From Paenibacillus_E sp964253085 (GTDB taxonomy: Bacteria > Bacillota > Bacilli > Paenibacillales > NBRC-103111), in assembly GCF_964253085.1 (NCBI RefSeq), contig NZ_CAXUQH020000001.1, positions 6,324,001-6,388,000 on the forward strand: a stretch of 64,000 nt of DNA. Direction: 5' to 3'. Positions within the stretch are counted from its first letter, which is position 1, and each line of letters begins with the position of its first letter. The notes beneath the pieces are model-generated. The model did no database searches. It was not told the DNA's origin and worked only from the letters and a program-made list of their open reading frames with translations. The translations under genes and the position numbers were made by a program. This document shows, in pieces, positions 1-10,500 of the stretch.

Positions 1-90
1 TTATTTTCTATTTAGATTGAAAATAGTCATTTAATGTTAATTTATATAACATATAAAAATACTCGGTTCCATAGGTGTTTCAGAAATAAA

Positions 91-130
91 GAAAAACCGT
101 CAGGAAAGTTCATCCTGACGGTCCTTTTTA
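91..130. terminator. Bidirectional intrinsic terminator
   Basis: A perfect 9-bp stem (97-105 with 113-121) with a 7-nt loop is flanked by an A-run on the left and a T-run on the right. It can therefore end transcription from either side. It lies just past the stop codon of the minus-strand FAD oxidoreductase. Confidence 0.8.
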
Positions 131-149
131 GATTGATCTTTTCCCTTTC

Positions 150-2012
150 TCATAAACGCCTCACGATTACCTCGTCACGAGCCTCATTCCAATCCCAATG
201 GTAGCCTAGTTCTTCCGCAAGTTTCGCCCAGCTTACGAGTACGAAATTGTTCAGCACTTGCACATCTGCCGAAGGAATCGTTCCCGTCCTTCCCATAAAC
301 GTGTATTGAATGCGTTTATTTTCTTCATCATACGTAGCATCACCTTGGCCTAGTTTCTCGAACGTTTGACTAAGTGGCACCCAGGGGATGTCTCCAATGA
401 CAATTGGCTTGATCCCGTTGTAAGTGACAGCTTGACCTTCAAGTCTGATTCGGATAAAAGGCAAATGATGCGCGACTTTATTGCCTTTCAGCAGTGTAAT
501 CCTTCCTCTGTCCAACTCAGCTCGCTCCCCCTCTGAGAGATGAGCAATTTTGTCCTTCGCAACCTGATCATGCAGCTTGATCTGATAGGTATGCTCCATC
601 CGCTTATGAAGTCGAGTAATTTCCTCTGGGGTCGTCGCCTTCAGGCTTCTTCCCTTCATCTGCGCCATTAATACGCCTATAGTCTCCCCAGCCATTGCCC
701 CGTTCGGCTGAATTCTAGCGCTTCCGTAAGCCACTGCGGTTGCACCAACCAGCTTCCCCGCGGTGACGACATTGTCATAATCATGCAGCAAGTAGCTTCG
801 CAGAGGCATCCCATATTTATCCGGTCGCCCGATTGCTAGTCCTTCCCGATTGGAGCGTGAGCCTTGAATGTCCATGAAATACCCACCGATGCTGACATTA
901 TCCCAGAACATCCGGCCGCTCATTAAATCCGATGCCTGCAGCACATATTCTGTTGGGTAATGGTTATACTCGCGGACGTAGAGATTATTCGGCTCTCCGC
1001 CTAGTTCCAACTTCTCGAAGCCAGCCATATGTTTGCGTAGATGATCGCGTATGAAAGGCATTTCTTCCTTCGCGAGCTGCATCCCCCGTTCGATCGTTTC
1101 CTCCCGGCTTGGATCGATGCCATATACCTGAAGCGCGTTAATCATGATCTCTCCGTTACCTTGATTAAGAATGTTCAATCCTCGGAGATTAAGCTCGTTT
1201 TTGTTGTGCAGTTCATAGGCAGATACGATTGGCGGAAACCCATAAGCAATGTGCGAATTCACATAGCTTTCGGGTCCGAATGTATGCGCTCGCTCGACCT
1301 TCGTCATTTTCCAAAACTGAGTTTGAAACTTGTCCCAGTCGACTCCCTTAAATTTCATCATGTACGTGCCACTCATATATTCGCGTTCCTTGCTCCCATA
1401 TAGCGCTTCCAACCCAGGAAGCGGCTGCACATCGAGCTTGCGAATCAACGCAGCGTCATCCGAATTATCAACAAAATAAGAAGGCTTCACCATTCGCCTT
1501 TTTCCATCACCGTCGGTATAGGCAAGAGAACTGACCTTATTGCCTGTCACTCTCAAGTCGTCAAGCACGATATTTTTCTCAACAGGAATGCCTTCTATAA
1601 GCTTGTGAAAATAATGAGCAAAATCCGTCTTCGTGCGGATACTTCCTTGTGTGTACTGTTGAAAAAGCTCCTTCATTCCGCCTTGCATGAGCAGAGTGCC
1701 TTCATCATCGTAGGTTCCATCGAGATAGAGCATTTCTCCCTGAATGAGTTGTCCGCCTAATCTCTCTTTCGTTTCGAGGATTAATACGTCGAGTCCTTCT
1801 TTCTTCGCCTTTTGGGCAAGATACATGCCTTCTAGTTCTGTTCCCATGACAACCACATCTGGTTGAAAGGTCGAATGCGTATGTAAGGTAAATCCTCCAT
1901 CGCTGTCTCGGAGCAGTCCGAAGTAGCCCAACATCCCGCCAGCTATCACGATAAGTACGAGTATGCCGAAGAAGATTGTCGATTTCATATTACTGGCTAA
2001 CCCATTTTTCAA
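150..2012 (-). CDS. Membrane-anchored FAD-dependent oxidoreductase with C-terminal stalk domain
   Basis: About 620 aa. An N-terminal hydrophobic segment (about residues 10-32) is followed by a Rossmann-like FAD-binding start, a beta strand then G-T-E-L-E-G, a degenerate form of GxGxxG. The protein continues as the FAD_oxidored type (xanthan-lyase-associated flavoprotein family). The last 90 or so residues look like the copper amine oxidase N-terminal 'stalk' domain common in exported Paenibacillus proteins. The family is predicted to oxidise or reduce an unknown substrate; here the catalytic domain should sit outside the membrane. Start choice is uncertain. TTG at 2012 has an upstream GGTGAT match six bases away, ATG at 1988 has no clear ribosome site, and the longest frame begins at 2081. 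It is transcribed alone between two terminators. Confidence 0.8.
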   Translation of the reverse strand: MKNGLASNMKSTIFFGILVLIVIAGGMLGYFGLLRDSDGGFTLHTHSTFQPDVVVMGTELEGMYLAQKAKKEGLDVLILETKERLGGQLIQGEMLYLDGTYDDEGTLLMQGGMKELFQQYTQGSIRTKTDFAHYFHKLIEGIPVEKNIVLDDLRVTGNKVSSLAYTDGDGKRRMVKPSYFVDNSDDAALIRKLDVQPLPGLEALYGSKEREYMSGTYMMKFKGVDWDKFQTQFWKMTKVERAHTFGPESYVNSHIAYGFPPIVSAYELHNKNELNLRGLNILNQGNGEIMINALQVYGIDPSREETIERGMQLAKEEMPFIRDHLRKHMAGFEKLELGGEPNNLYVREYNHYPTEYVLQASDLMSGRMFWDNVSIGGYFMDIQGSRSNREGLAIGRPDKYGMPLRSYLLHDYDNVVTAGKLVGATAVAYGSARIQPNGAMAGETIGVLMAQMKGRSLKATTPEEITRLHKRMEHTYQIKLHDQVAKDKIAHLSEGERAELDRGRITLLKGNKVAHHLPFIRIRLEGQAVTYNGIKPIVIGDIPWVPLSQTFEKLGQGDATYDEENKRIQYTFMGRTGTIPSADVQVLNNFVLVSWAKLAEELGYHWDWNEARDEVIVRRL

Positions 2013-2097
2013 AAGTTCATCACCCTGCTGCATCGAATAAGTGCTTTCCCCTATTGTATGCATATTAAAGAAAAAAACCAACAGAAAAGTGACAAAA

Positions 2098-2143
2098 AAT
2101 GGACCACCCGATTTCGCTAACGAAATTGGGATGATCCATTTTT
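2098..2143. terminator. Long hairpin terminator
   Basis: An imperfect stem of about 17 bp (TGGACCACCCGATTTCG pairing with the segment ending at 2138) is closed by a 4-nt loop, with A/T-rich flanks on both sides. It probably ends the minus-strand flavoprotein gene at 2153. Confidence 0.75.
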
Positions 2144-2152
2144 GTCAGTGGC

Positions 2153-3400
2153 TCATTCTTCTAAGCCAACCCCTGCCTGAAGTAATCGCATAATTGTCTG
2201 CTGTAACAATTCGGGTTCATTGGCATAATTGTAAATGCCAAGAAAAGCCTGCGATGCTTCGGAATTACTGCCTATTAATTGATTTACCAACGACTGTTCC
2301 GTTGTAACGGGTGTATTCTTCGTCGTTTGGCATGCCAGATGATAACGAGACATCATTTTCGACTCCAAAGCAGTCTGGTATTTATCAGCCATTTGGCTCC
2401 AATTGGTTTCCCAATCTCTTGTTTCTGATAAAGTGTCCCTCAATAAGCGCGCTCCATAGATCGCATCATGCATACCTTGCCCAACCGCAGGATCCTTGAA
2501 TGAAAGGCTATCCCCAACGAGAGCCCATCCAGGACCCATACCTTGGAACCAATCATTATCATAACCGAGCAGCCCTTTAATTGGCTCTTCTAGCGAGGCA
2601 TCTCGAAGCCGCTCCGGGAAATTCGTGCTGTCGAACCCCTTATCTACCAGCTCACGCAACCCCGCTTCTGGATTATTTCGGAATTTCTCGCTCCATTCTT
2701 TATTTTGCAAAGGAAACATAATCCCGATTACAAAAAGATCATCGCTTGTTGGAAAAACAATAGCTATATTGTCTTTGATTTTATAAAATTCCACACAGGG
2801 CTCGCCCTCTTGGCGGAAATTAGAAAAGTACCCCACATACGAGGCGAAATCCGTTGGAACCGCCATTTTCCTTTCACTGTTCACCAATCTTCGTAACGTA
2901 GAATTACGGCCGTCGGCACCGACAACAAGCTTGGCCGTAAACTGCTCCGCCCTGCCATCGCGATTCATGCCAGTAATCCCCGACACCGTATCTTGATGAT
3001 ACAGCAACTCCGTGACCCGAAATCCCTCTAGAGCGGTAACACGCTCCTGAGCACAAGCATGCTGGAATAGAACTTGATCCAAATACTTTCGTCGCACGCA
3101 TAAACAGTGCGTTTCCCCGTCTACCTCGGGAAAAGCTCCATCCACGACCATTTCGTCCATTTGAATAAAAGCCCGTTTATACATGGGAGTGCCCGTCTGA
3201 AGCAATGCCTCCAATACCCCCATCTCGCGGAGCATGGCTACTGAATTGTTAAAGAAATTATGCGTAGACAGGATATCACTTGGAAACGTACTTCGATCCA
3301 CAATCAGCACCTCGTAACCGACCTTCGATAACTCATAGGCTAGCGTTGAACCGGCAACTCGCGCACCGATTATTATAACATCATAATTTTTCGCTGACAT
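2153..3400 (-). CDS. NAD(P)/FAD-dependent oxidoreductase, geranylgeranyl reductase-like
   Basis: 415 aa. The N-terminus carries the FAD dinucleotide-binding fold (DVIIIGARVAGSTLAYELS, residues 7-25) with the acidic residue ending beta-2 replaced by VDR. The GD motif typical of PHBH-type flavoproteins is present near residue 290 (LVGDSLSFKDPAVGQGM), where the Asp contacts the FAD ribityl chain. The family covers aromatic hydroxylases, halogenases and geranylgeranyl reductases; the substrate cannot be told from sequence. The ATG start is preceded by AAGGAGGAAGGGA. It lies 94 nt downstream of the LAL regulator gene on the same strand, so the regulator may control it, but that is inference. Confidence 0.85.
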   Translation of the reverse strand: MSAKNYDVIIIGARVAGSTLAYELSKVGYEVLIVDRSTFPSDILSTHNFFNNSVAMLREMGVLEALLQTGTPMYKRAFIQMDEMVVDGAFPEVDGETHCLCVRRKYLDQVLFQHACAQERVTALEGFRVTELLYHQDTVSGITGMNRDGRAEQFTAKLVVGADGRNSTLRRLVNSERKMAVPTDFASYVGYFSNFRQEGEPCVEFYKIKDNIAIVFPTSDDLFVIGIMFPLQNKEWSEKFRNNPEAGLRELVDKGFDSTNFPERLRDASLEEPIKGLLGYDNDWFQGMGPGWALVGDSLSFKDPAVGQGMHDAIYGARLLRDTLSETRDWETNWSQMADKYQTALESKMMSRYHLACQTTKNTPVTTEQSLVNQLIGSNSEASQAFLGIYNYANEPELLQQTIMRLLQAGVGLEE

Positions 3401-3494
3401 TCCCTTCCTCCTTACCCCTGAATGCTATTAGCTTATCAGAAGTAAAGGAGGGAGCCATCCAACGAAGGATATATACGATGGTTATATCTTGTGC

Positions 3495-6140
3495 TCAAAG
3501 TAACCGATGTTGATTTGCTTTCTGAATCGCTTGCGTTCTCCCGCTTACTTGGAGCTTACTGTACACCCGATGAAGATGAAGCTTTACCGTACCTTGCGCA
3601 AGTACTAATTTCTCAGCAATGTCCTTGTTGGACAATCCCTCTACTAGAAGCTGCAAGACCTCTTTTTCACGAACAGTCAACATAAACACGGAAGATGCTT
3701 CGCGATGGTTTCCTCGTTCAGTTTGTCTTCTCTCCATGGAAAGAGATAGAACGACTTGAAGATAGTGGATGGAAACCCCATCTGCTTGTACTTCAACCAT
3801 GTACTTGTTCTTCCGCACATCCGCATATTGACGCAACAAATGTTCAATATCCCTATCGATAAAAATGCGAAGATAGCCCTCCCTTTCACCCAGGATTAGA
3901 GCTTGATGGAGATGAAGCATACAGGTATGAGGGTTGTTCATTCTCCCATGTATCTGCGAGAGTACTAATAGAACTTCTAGCTCCGTCATGATTCGGTTGG
4001 AGGTTCTCGCTTTCTTTAGGAGCTGCTCACACCAAGAAAGTGCTTCTGCCCAGTTTTCTTTGGCTAGTAATGCCTGTATATAGACCAGAAGTTCAAAGTC
4101 TTGGTCGCCATTAATCTCAATTCGCCTACTCCACGGCGACGTTCTCATCCAGTGATCCACCGCCTTCATCTCTTCGTTCTCAAGTCGACATCGAGTCAGG
4201 AAAGCATGCAATAAACCGTGCCAATGTGAATGATGAAGATGGGTCAATTTAAGATGATCCAACGCATCGTGAATGATGGCTATCGCCTCTTCTTTATCCT
4301 CTCTCTCCCACAGTATTTTCGACTGTATAATGATTGCGGGAACATAAGCCCCGATTACGTTATTCCGTTTAGCGATGCGGATGGCATCCTCAGCTAGACG
4401 TAAAGCTACCGGTAATTGATTTTTTTCATAACAAACCTCACATAGAGCTGCCCGCTGATAAGCCGTGAACGGAAACTCATAAAACCCGTTCTTATCAATA
4501 AACTCACCATAAAATCGGTGATATCGTTCTGCCTTCTTGATTTGTCCGTTAAAGCCATAATAACTTCGGATGAATGGAATTGTCCCGTCATTCAGCTCCA
4601 TACCTAATCCAAATAGCATCGGCAACCCTTCAATATTGGGGAGATTCTCATCATCATACATCTCTTGCAACATGGCATAACATTGCTTAAAATCACCATG
4701 CAGCATCGCCTGAAAGTTTTTAACAACCTTCATATCTTCCCGTATGCCAATGTAAAGCGAATCCTTCCTACTAGTGGGTGCGTCAAGCTCCTTTTGCAAA
4801 GTTTTCACGTGCTTATCCATCTGCTCTTGGTGACCCATGAACAGCTCCGTCCATATTTGAATGATCAGTATGGCCGGGCGTTCTCGGATGGGAACAGGTA
4901 ATTGAAGCAACCAACGATGCAATGTGGTTAGTTCCCTTCTTTTCAACAACTCAGTCGCAATCGTTAGTATGATCTCAGAGGCTTTATCGAATGCACCTGC
5001 TGCCAAGGCATGTTCAATGGCTTCATCTAAGTAATTGTGCTTTTCGAACCATTCGCAAGCTGCTAAGTGCAAGGAAATAACTTCTTCGGCATGATGCTGT
5101 TTTAGACGGCAGCGTAAAAAATCGGCAAATAAGTGATGATATCGGAACCATTTACCTTCAGCGTCCAAAGGAATGACAAACAAGTTGGATTTCTCCATTT
5201 CTTGCAATCGTCCTTTGTAAGCAGGTTCCCCCGTCAACACCGCGCAGAGCTCTGCATTCATCCTCTCCAACAGGGACGTTCTTAATAAAAATGAACGAGT
5301 TCCCTCGGGTAAGTGCTCAAAAACTTCCTCCATTAAATAATCGACAACATAGCGATGGTCACCCTTAAATTGATGCAAGGCATCCTGTTGACCTGATAAA
5401 TGGGATAATACAGCTAGTTGGAGGCCGGCTACCCATCCTTCCGTACGTTCAGACAACAGTTGAAGTGATGTTTCATTAGGTAAGACACCTGTTTGCCGAT
5501 GCCAGAATGCTGCTATTTCCTGTTCCGTAAATCTTAATTCCGAGAGGTTGATTTCATTGAGTTGACCCTTAACACGTAATTGGCCAAGAGCGATTGGAGG
5601 TTGTTTACGACTGAGTATACACAAGTGTATCTGAGTGGGCATTCGCTCAACAAAAAAAGCGACTAAACGATGTACCTCATCTGATTCAATCAAATGATAA
5701 TCATCTAATACAAGCAGGATTGGATCCGGGATGTTAAATAAATCGTTGATTAGCCAAGAAATCATTTGTTCAGGTGAAAACGACATTGTCTTCAGTAAAG
5801 AAAACGATTTATGACCAACACTGGGACAAATCCGATTAATTGCAGCAATGACATACGTCCAAAATCGAAGCAAATCATTCTCGCCTTGATCTAACGAGAC
5901 CCAACTTACAGGTATTTGCCCTTGTAGAATCCATTGACTTACCATCGTCGTCTTTCCGAAACCTGGAGGAGAAGTGACCACAGTCACTTTGCAATCCATC
6001 GCCCTAGACATCTTCTCCATCAAGTGTTCTCTGGCAACAAAATAAGAAGGCTGATGCGGAATATATAATTTCGTGGTAAGCAGGGGATAGTCGTCGAATA
6101 AAGACTTACTCAATTCATCATTTGGTTCCTGACCTCGCAC
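3495..6140 (-). CDS. LuxR-family LAL regulator (MalT-like, ATP-dependent)
   Basis: 881 aa, a normal length for large ATP-binding LuxR regulators. An N-terminal STAND-type NTPase has a Walker A (SPPGFGKTT, residues 57-65) and a Walker-B-like ILLVLDDYHLI about 100 residues later. A long helical TPR-like middle resembles the MalT sensor region. The last 65 residues form a LuxR helix-turn-helix (LTVREKEVLQLLVEGLSNKD followed by IAEKL...GTVKLHLHRVYSKL). Such proteins oligomerise on binding ATP plus an inducer and then activate promoters. The start is GTG at 6140, preceded by AAAGGAGG at 8-nt spacing. Plausible targets are the neighbouring flavoprotein genes, but no operator was identified. Confidence 0.9.
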   Translation of the reverse strand: MRGQEPNDELSKSLFDDYPLLTTKLYIPHQPSYFVAREHLMEKMSRAMDCKVTVVTSPPGFGKTTMVSQWILQGQIPVSWVSLDQGENDLLRFWTYVIAAINRICPSVGHKSFSLLKTMSFSPEQMISWLINDLFNIPDPILLVLDDYHLIESDEVHRLVAFFVERMPTQIHLCILSRKQPPIALGQLRVKGQLNEINLSELRFTEQEIAAFWHRQTGVLPNETSLQLLSERTEGWVAGLQLAVLSHLSGQQDALHQFKGDHRYVVDYLMEEVFEHLPEGTRSFLLRTSLLERMNAELCAVLTGEPAYKGRLQEMEKSNLFVIPLDAEGKWFRYHHLFADFLRCRLKQHHAEEVISLHLAACEWFEKHNYLDEAIEHALAAGAFDKASEIILTIATELLKRRELTTLHRWLLQLPVPIRERPAILIIQIWTELFMGHQEQMDKHVKTLQKELDAPTSRKDSLYIGIREDMKVVKNFQAMLHGDFKQCYAMLQEMYDDENLPNIEGLPMLFGLGMELNDGTIPFIRSYYGFNGQIKKAERYHRFYGEFIDKNGFYEFPFTAYQRAALCEVCYEKNQLPVALRLAEDAIRIAKRNNVIGAYVPAIIIQSKILWEREDKEEAIAIIHDALDHLKLTHLHHSHWHGLLHAFLTRCRLENEEMKAVDHWMRTSPWSRRIEINGDQDFELLVYIQALLAKENWAEALSWCEQLLKKARTSNRIMTELEVLLVLSQIHGRMNNPHTCMLHLHQALILGEREGYLRIFIDRDIEHLLRQYADVRKNKYMVEVQADGVSIHYLQVVLSLSMERRQTERGNHREASSVFMLTVREKEVLQLLVEGLSNKDIAEKLVLAQGTVKLHLHRVYSKLQVSGRTQAIQKANQHRLL

Positions 6141-6154
6141 ACACAGGTCCTCCT

Positions 6155-6222
6155 TTGGAAGTAACTAAAAAGTCTACCTTATCTCAACTACGTAGCCGCG
6201 GGAGATTAGAGACAGACTTTTG
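6155..6222. repeat. Terminator-like hairpin repeat, copy 1
   Basis: An outer stem (AAAAAGTCT at 6167-6175 with AGACTTTT) encloses an inner stem (ATCTC with GAGAT) around a CGTAGCCGCG loop. The same layout and much of the sequence recur at 7173-7236, including the preceding GAAGTA.CTA. Position suggests it terminates the FhuF-like gene. Confidence 0.65.
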
Positions 6223-6263
6223 GGAAACTGTTGTAACCGTTCCAGTGGACGTGTATGAGTGCG

Positions 6264-7097
6264 TTATTTCGCAACAATTCTAGCAACTGCCGCTTCAGCG
6301 AATTGAACTCGCAATTGCTCTTTGCGCTCTTCCCGCTCTTGCGGTTTCATCCGGGGACACGTATAGCAATATTGCCCGCCTTCCGTTCGGTAGTACATAC
6401 AACAGGCCGTCTTCATTTTAATTTTCGTGTCGGGCTCGCCGGGATTACCAGGGTAATCTAAAGTCACAACCTTGACATACAAGGGGTTCCGGAGTCGGCC
6501 GAATACCTCACCTTTCAACTCTTTCGTAACGAATAGATAGTCCTCTTCATAACGAGCATGCCATTCTTCTGATGTATTCGCTTCTTTCCATTGTCCAAAA
6601 ATAAACCGAAGGCGCATAGGTATAATTTTCCACAAATGATTAATATCTATATCAACAGCGACGGCGATCGCTTCGGCAATTGGCCGGATCGTCCCAGCAT
6701 ACCAGTGGGATAAGTGCTCTTCACGCCATTCACTTCGAAGTCCGCACGGCGGACCGTTAAGCTTTCTTAATTCTTGAAGTACAATGCGGAACTCAATGAA
6801 CCCCTTCTCACTTCGATACATTTGCAGCGACCATAACTCAGGAGAAAGATCAAATAATTCATCATGTGTAATCATGTACTGCATCGCTGCATTCAGACCT
6901 CCGAGACGGCTGATCAAATAGGCTCCAGCAGCTGCGGGTTCGAGTGCTTTCATCAGCGGCGAGTAAGCAGTTATGAGCTCTTGCATCCCTTTTTCCGTTA
7001 AAAGAAGCTGCCCTGCCATCGTGAAAAGCGGATCTGTATGGGACTCCAGCATAACTCCGTAATTCTCAGCTATATAAGCCTGAACCGATGTGCTCAT
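6264..7097 (-). CDS. FhuF-like (2Fe-2S) ferric iron reductase protein
   Basis: 277 aa from the chosen ATG at 7097, which has AAGGAGAGG at 4-nt spacing; the longer frame to 7169 has no ribosome site. The C-terminus shows the FhuF cysteine pattern CC-x10-C-x2-C (Cys232, 233, 244, 247), which in the family binds a 2Fe-2S cluster. FhuF-type proteins act in the cytoplasm and reduce iron in imported ferric siderophores. No siderophore synthesis or transport gene lies beside it, so it may be a stand-alone reductase or serve a remote cluster. It is flanked on both sides by copies of the same terminator-like hairpin. No Fur box was recognised. Confidence 0.8.
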   Translation of the reverse strand: MSTSVQAYIAENYGVMLESHTDPLFTMAGQLLLTEKGMQELITAYSPLMKALEPAAAGAYLISRLGGLNAAMQYMITHDELFDLSPELWSLQMYRSEKGFIEFRIVLQELRKLNGPPCGLRSEWREEHLSHWYAGTIRPIAEAIAVAVDIDINHLWKIIPMRLRFIFGQWKEANTSEEWHARYEEDYLFVTKELKGEVFGRLRNPLYVKVVTLDYPGNPGEPDTKIKMKTACCMYYRTEGGQYCYTCPRMKPQEREERKEQLRVQFAEAAVARIVAK

Positions 7098-7172
7098 GTA
7101 CCTCTCCTTGTCGTTAGCGTATTTCACCCAGCGAATTCTCTTAGGAACTAGTATATCATTTCCTTCCATCTT

Positions 7173-7236
7173 TGAAGTATCTAAAAAGTCTGCTTGCTCT
7201 CCGAAGCGTAGCCACAGGAGATTAAGCAGACTTTTT
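7173..7236. repeat. Terminator-like hairpin repeat, copy 2
   Basis: AAAAAGTCTGCTT (7184-7196) pairs with AAGCAGACTTTTT (7223-7235). Inside it TCTCC pairs with GGAGA around a GCGTAGCCACA loop. It is homologous to the copy at 6155-6222 and lies between the FhuF-like gene and jetC. Confidence 0.7.
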
Positions 7237-7268
7237 GTAAAACAATGGACTATAAAGCCAACCCATGC

Positions 7269-7456
7269 CTAACGGACACAGCGAACGTTATTAAGCGACA
7301 AAGTAGCCATTACAAATTCTAACTGACAACATGGCCGTTATTCCCCTGTTTGGGGCATAATTTTGCCTCCAAAACAGTAAATAACGTCGCTGGAGTCCGT
7401 TACACGAGGAGACTGTCTGCTTTTTTAGAAATAGCGTCGTTCATGTCCATTAAACG
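7269..7456. repeat. Four-unit palindromic intergenic element, copy 1 (50-62-50)
   Basis: Four related imperfectly palindromic units start at 7270, 7320, 7382 and 7432. Ends are of the type TAACG...CGTTA with cores related to CGGAC/GTCCG. The first two units are in inverse orientation to the last two. Starts are 50, 62 and 50 nt apart, the same architecture as the elements at 36853, 43738 and 47331. It lies between the jetC stop and the FhuF-like gene and shows no coding potential. Confidence 0.75.
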
Positions 7457-7504
7457 GGGAAATACAGCATACAATCCCGCCTTGTTCACGAAGTAAAGCC
7501 CACC

Positions 7505-10500
7505 CTAAATAAATAACTCCATCTGCGTAACATCACCTATACGCTCTAACGCAATCGGCGCATGATCACGAAAATAAGCTTGATTAATTTCCTTTTCTTT
7601 CGTCATGACCAGCTTGTTACCATTTGCCGCTTGTCTAAGTCTACAGCTAAAGACAACTGGGAAATAATCTTTGAGAAATTTTCCTTCTGCATGCGCAGTT
7701 AGCGCGATAATTTGAAAGCCAAGTTGCTCAGCGATAAAAAATACAGGACTTAATACATGATCACTCGATGCCTTACCGAAGGGATTATCGAGAATTACGG
7801 TGCGATGTCGCTTCATGTTCGCTTGAATATGTTGGCGTTTTTCAGCGACATAGTTGAGCAGACCTAAGAATAACGTCATATTTTTGCTCCATTTTTCCCC
7901 GCCAGACCAATTATTAGACTGTTCCCAAGAGAAGGAAGCCTTCGTTACGTTGTTCTCATTGGTTACTTTACGGCAAGATACTTTCATCACTTTTTCTTGC
8001 AGAACAATCTGCAGAAGCTGCTTGGTATCTAACCATTTTTCGATCTCTTTGCGAACCGTTGATTTCACTTCTTGATCGTTATCATCGCGGTAATGTCCTT
8101 TTTCCAGTTCGCTCAAAATCCATTCCAGATGCTTACGCAGATGATCTTTAGCCTCAAGTTCATCCCATTCTGGAATCAGAAATGAGTAAATGAACTTCCA
8201 CTGGTCTTCGACCTTGACCCTCGTTTTATTCGGAATATCTCGTAGTTCTGATGCGATCAACTTCAAATGGCTGTGCACATGAATAATATACTGTTCGAGC
8301 TGTTGATTATGTGTACGCATTGTCTCTTCAGCTACATGATTGACACGTTCGATTCGGCTGTGCATTTTCTGCTGAAATTGCGTTAGTTCCTGATAGTTAT
8401 CCTTTTTCTCGACACCTTGCTCAGCCATGTCTCTCATTTTGACATCCTTGATTTGTTTCCGGCAAAAATCAATAAAATGCAGTCTGGCCTTTTTCACAGA
8501 CGACTCTTCTGCTTCCAATTCTTTCATCAGGGCAGTTAGCGACGTCACGGATTTCCGTACCGATTTCATTCTGTCATTGGGAAATTCCGCTTTCTGCTCC
8601 TGCGTGATAATAGCTGCCTGAATGAGTGGATTTTCAAACCCGTGCAAGATTTTGTATTGATTTAAGTAATCGATCACTTCTCCGATTTTACTTAATTGCG
8701 CTTGGATTTGCGTGTGTTGCTGCTGTAAGCCCAACTTCTGCTGTTGCAGACGTGCATCCTCACTCTGGACTTGGGCATCCACTACGCTCAGCGACTCTGT
8801 AAAGGTGAAAGGCCGTTCTTCCGCATGCGTGCCTCTATACTGCTCGATCAGTAACTTAATCCTCGTTGTTAGTTCATCAAATCGTTTCTCAACCCGCACG
8901 AATTCTTCCTTATCGCGAGCCAATCTTGATTCGTGTTCCTTGAGCTCTGACAATAGCTGCGACATCTGATCTTCACCCGTCACAGAGAAGGCAAGCTCCT
9001 CATTCAAATTCAAGTCAGCTTGTTCCAATCGAAGCTTGCTCATATCCCTCTCCAACGTTATTCTGCTTGCTTTGGCATGGCTTAACTCCGTTTCAAGCTG
9101 CTGCCGCCCTTGGGAAATATGATTGAGCTTGAGATGCAAATCTTTTCTTTCTGTTTTCAACCAATCTAAGCTATGATTCGCTTCAATGGGCTGCACATCC
9201 CCTAATTCGATATACAGATCCTGACTTTGAAGACTCGCTTTCTCCGTTTTCACAACGCCCATTCTGCTTTTCACAACATCACACTGCAGCTTCACTTGCT
9301 CCATCGAGCGCCTTCTGCTTTCCAGCTTATTTTGTTGATCGTCAGACTGCTCTATAAGCTGGTCAATGGCCACATTCAAAGTAACGATTTCTTTGCCCAG
9401 AGCGATATATTTTTGTCCTTTTTCAATCCATTGTTGGAGCTGTACCATTTCCACTTTTTGCTCGTCCAGTACGGCATTATGCTGCTGAATCGTCTGTTCT
9501 ACCTGACTTATGGACTTCTTAATGGCCTCCTCTTGGCCCTCTAGCTCACGTACAGAATCGCGTGTAATTCCTACTCGCCTTTCCATTTCTTGTACAACCT
9601 CAAGTGGATATACCAACAGGAATCGGCCAAAAGCGGCTTGAAGATCAGAAGTACGCTGCAGATCACTTTCCTTCTCTTTGCGCGCTGCCCGAACTTCTTC
9701 ACCTTTTTGGGAGATCGTATGCTTCCAGTTGATGAATTCCATATCCTCCACATTATCACGCCAATGCTGTGGTTCAACCCACGCGCTATGCTCTGCGGCT
9801 ACCGGTGTATCACTATTAGCCAAACACGCCGCTTCCCGAGAAGAGATCACTTGAATCGGGAACTGCATATCTTCGGCATATTGCCGCAGCTTGCTTGTGA
9901 CTAGTCCAACCTCGCCTTCCGTCGTAATCAACGTTACGGACCAGAGGGGGTGAGTCATCGCCCGCTCAGTTAACTTCAAACTCTGCAAATATTGAATACC
10001 TGTCTCCAATAACGCGAACTGATTTCTCCACTTGTCCACCAAACCTGCCACATAAACATCCGCAAAAAATGTAGGCTGGGCGCTGTAATCATCGATATAG
10101 CGGAAAGCTAGACGCTCTTTCAGCAAGTAAGCTTCCTTCTCAAGCAGCAGCTTTTCAGTATCCTCTCTAAGTCGTTCTTCAATCGAACTTTGCTTCTCAT
10201 AAACGGAGGAGAGTCTCCCCCATGAAGACTTGTACGAAGCGATTTCTTCAAGCATGGATTGATGCACTTTTTTAAATGCTTCGAGGTTGTGCTCTGCACT
10301 GGCACGTTCCACGTAGGCGATCTTAAGACTTTCACTCACACCTACTAGTTGACTCTCACTTTCCTTTTTACCGAATGCCAAATCCTTATTCTTCTGCACC
10401 AACTGCACATTGCCCTCATCCAACTTCTGGTATCGCTGAATCCATTCCGTCATGCTGCCTTCCATGCTCTCCACGGCCGGATTGGCCAGAACATTGACTC

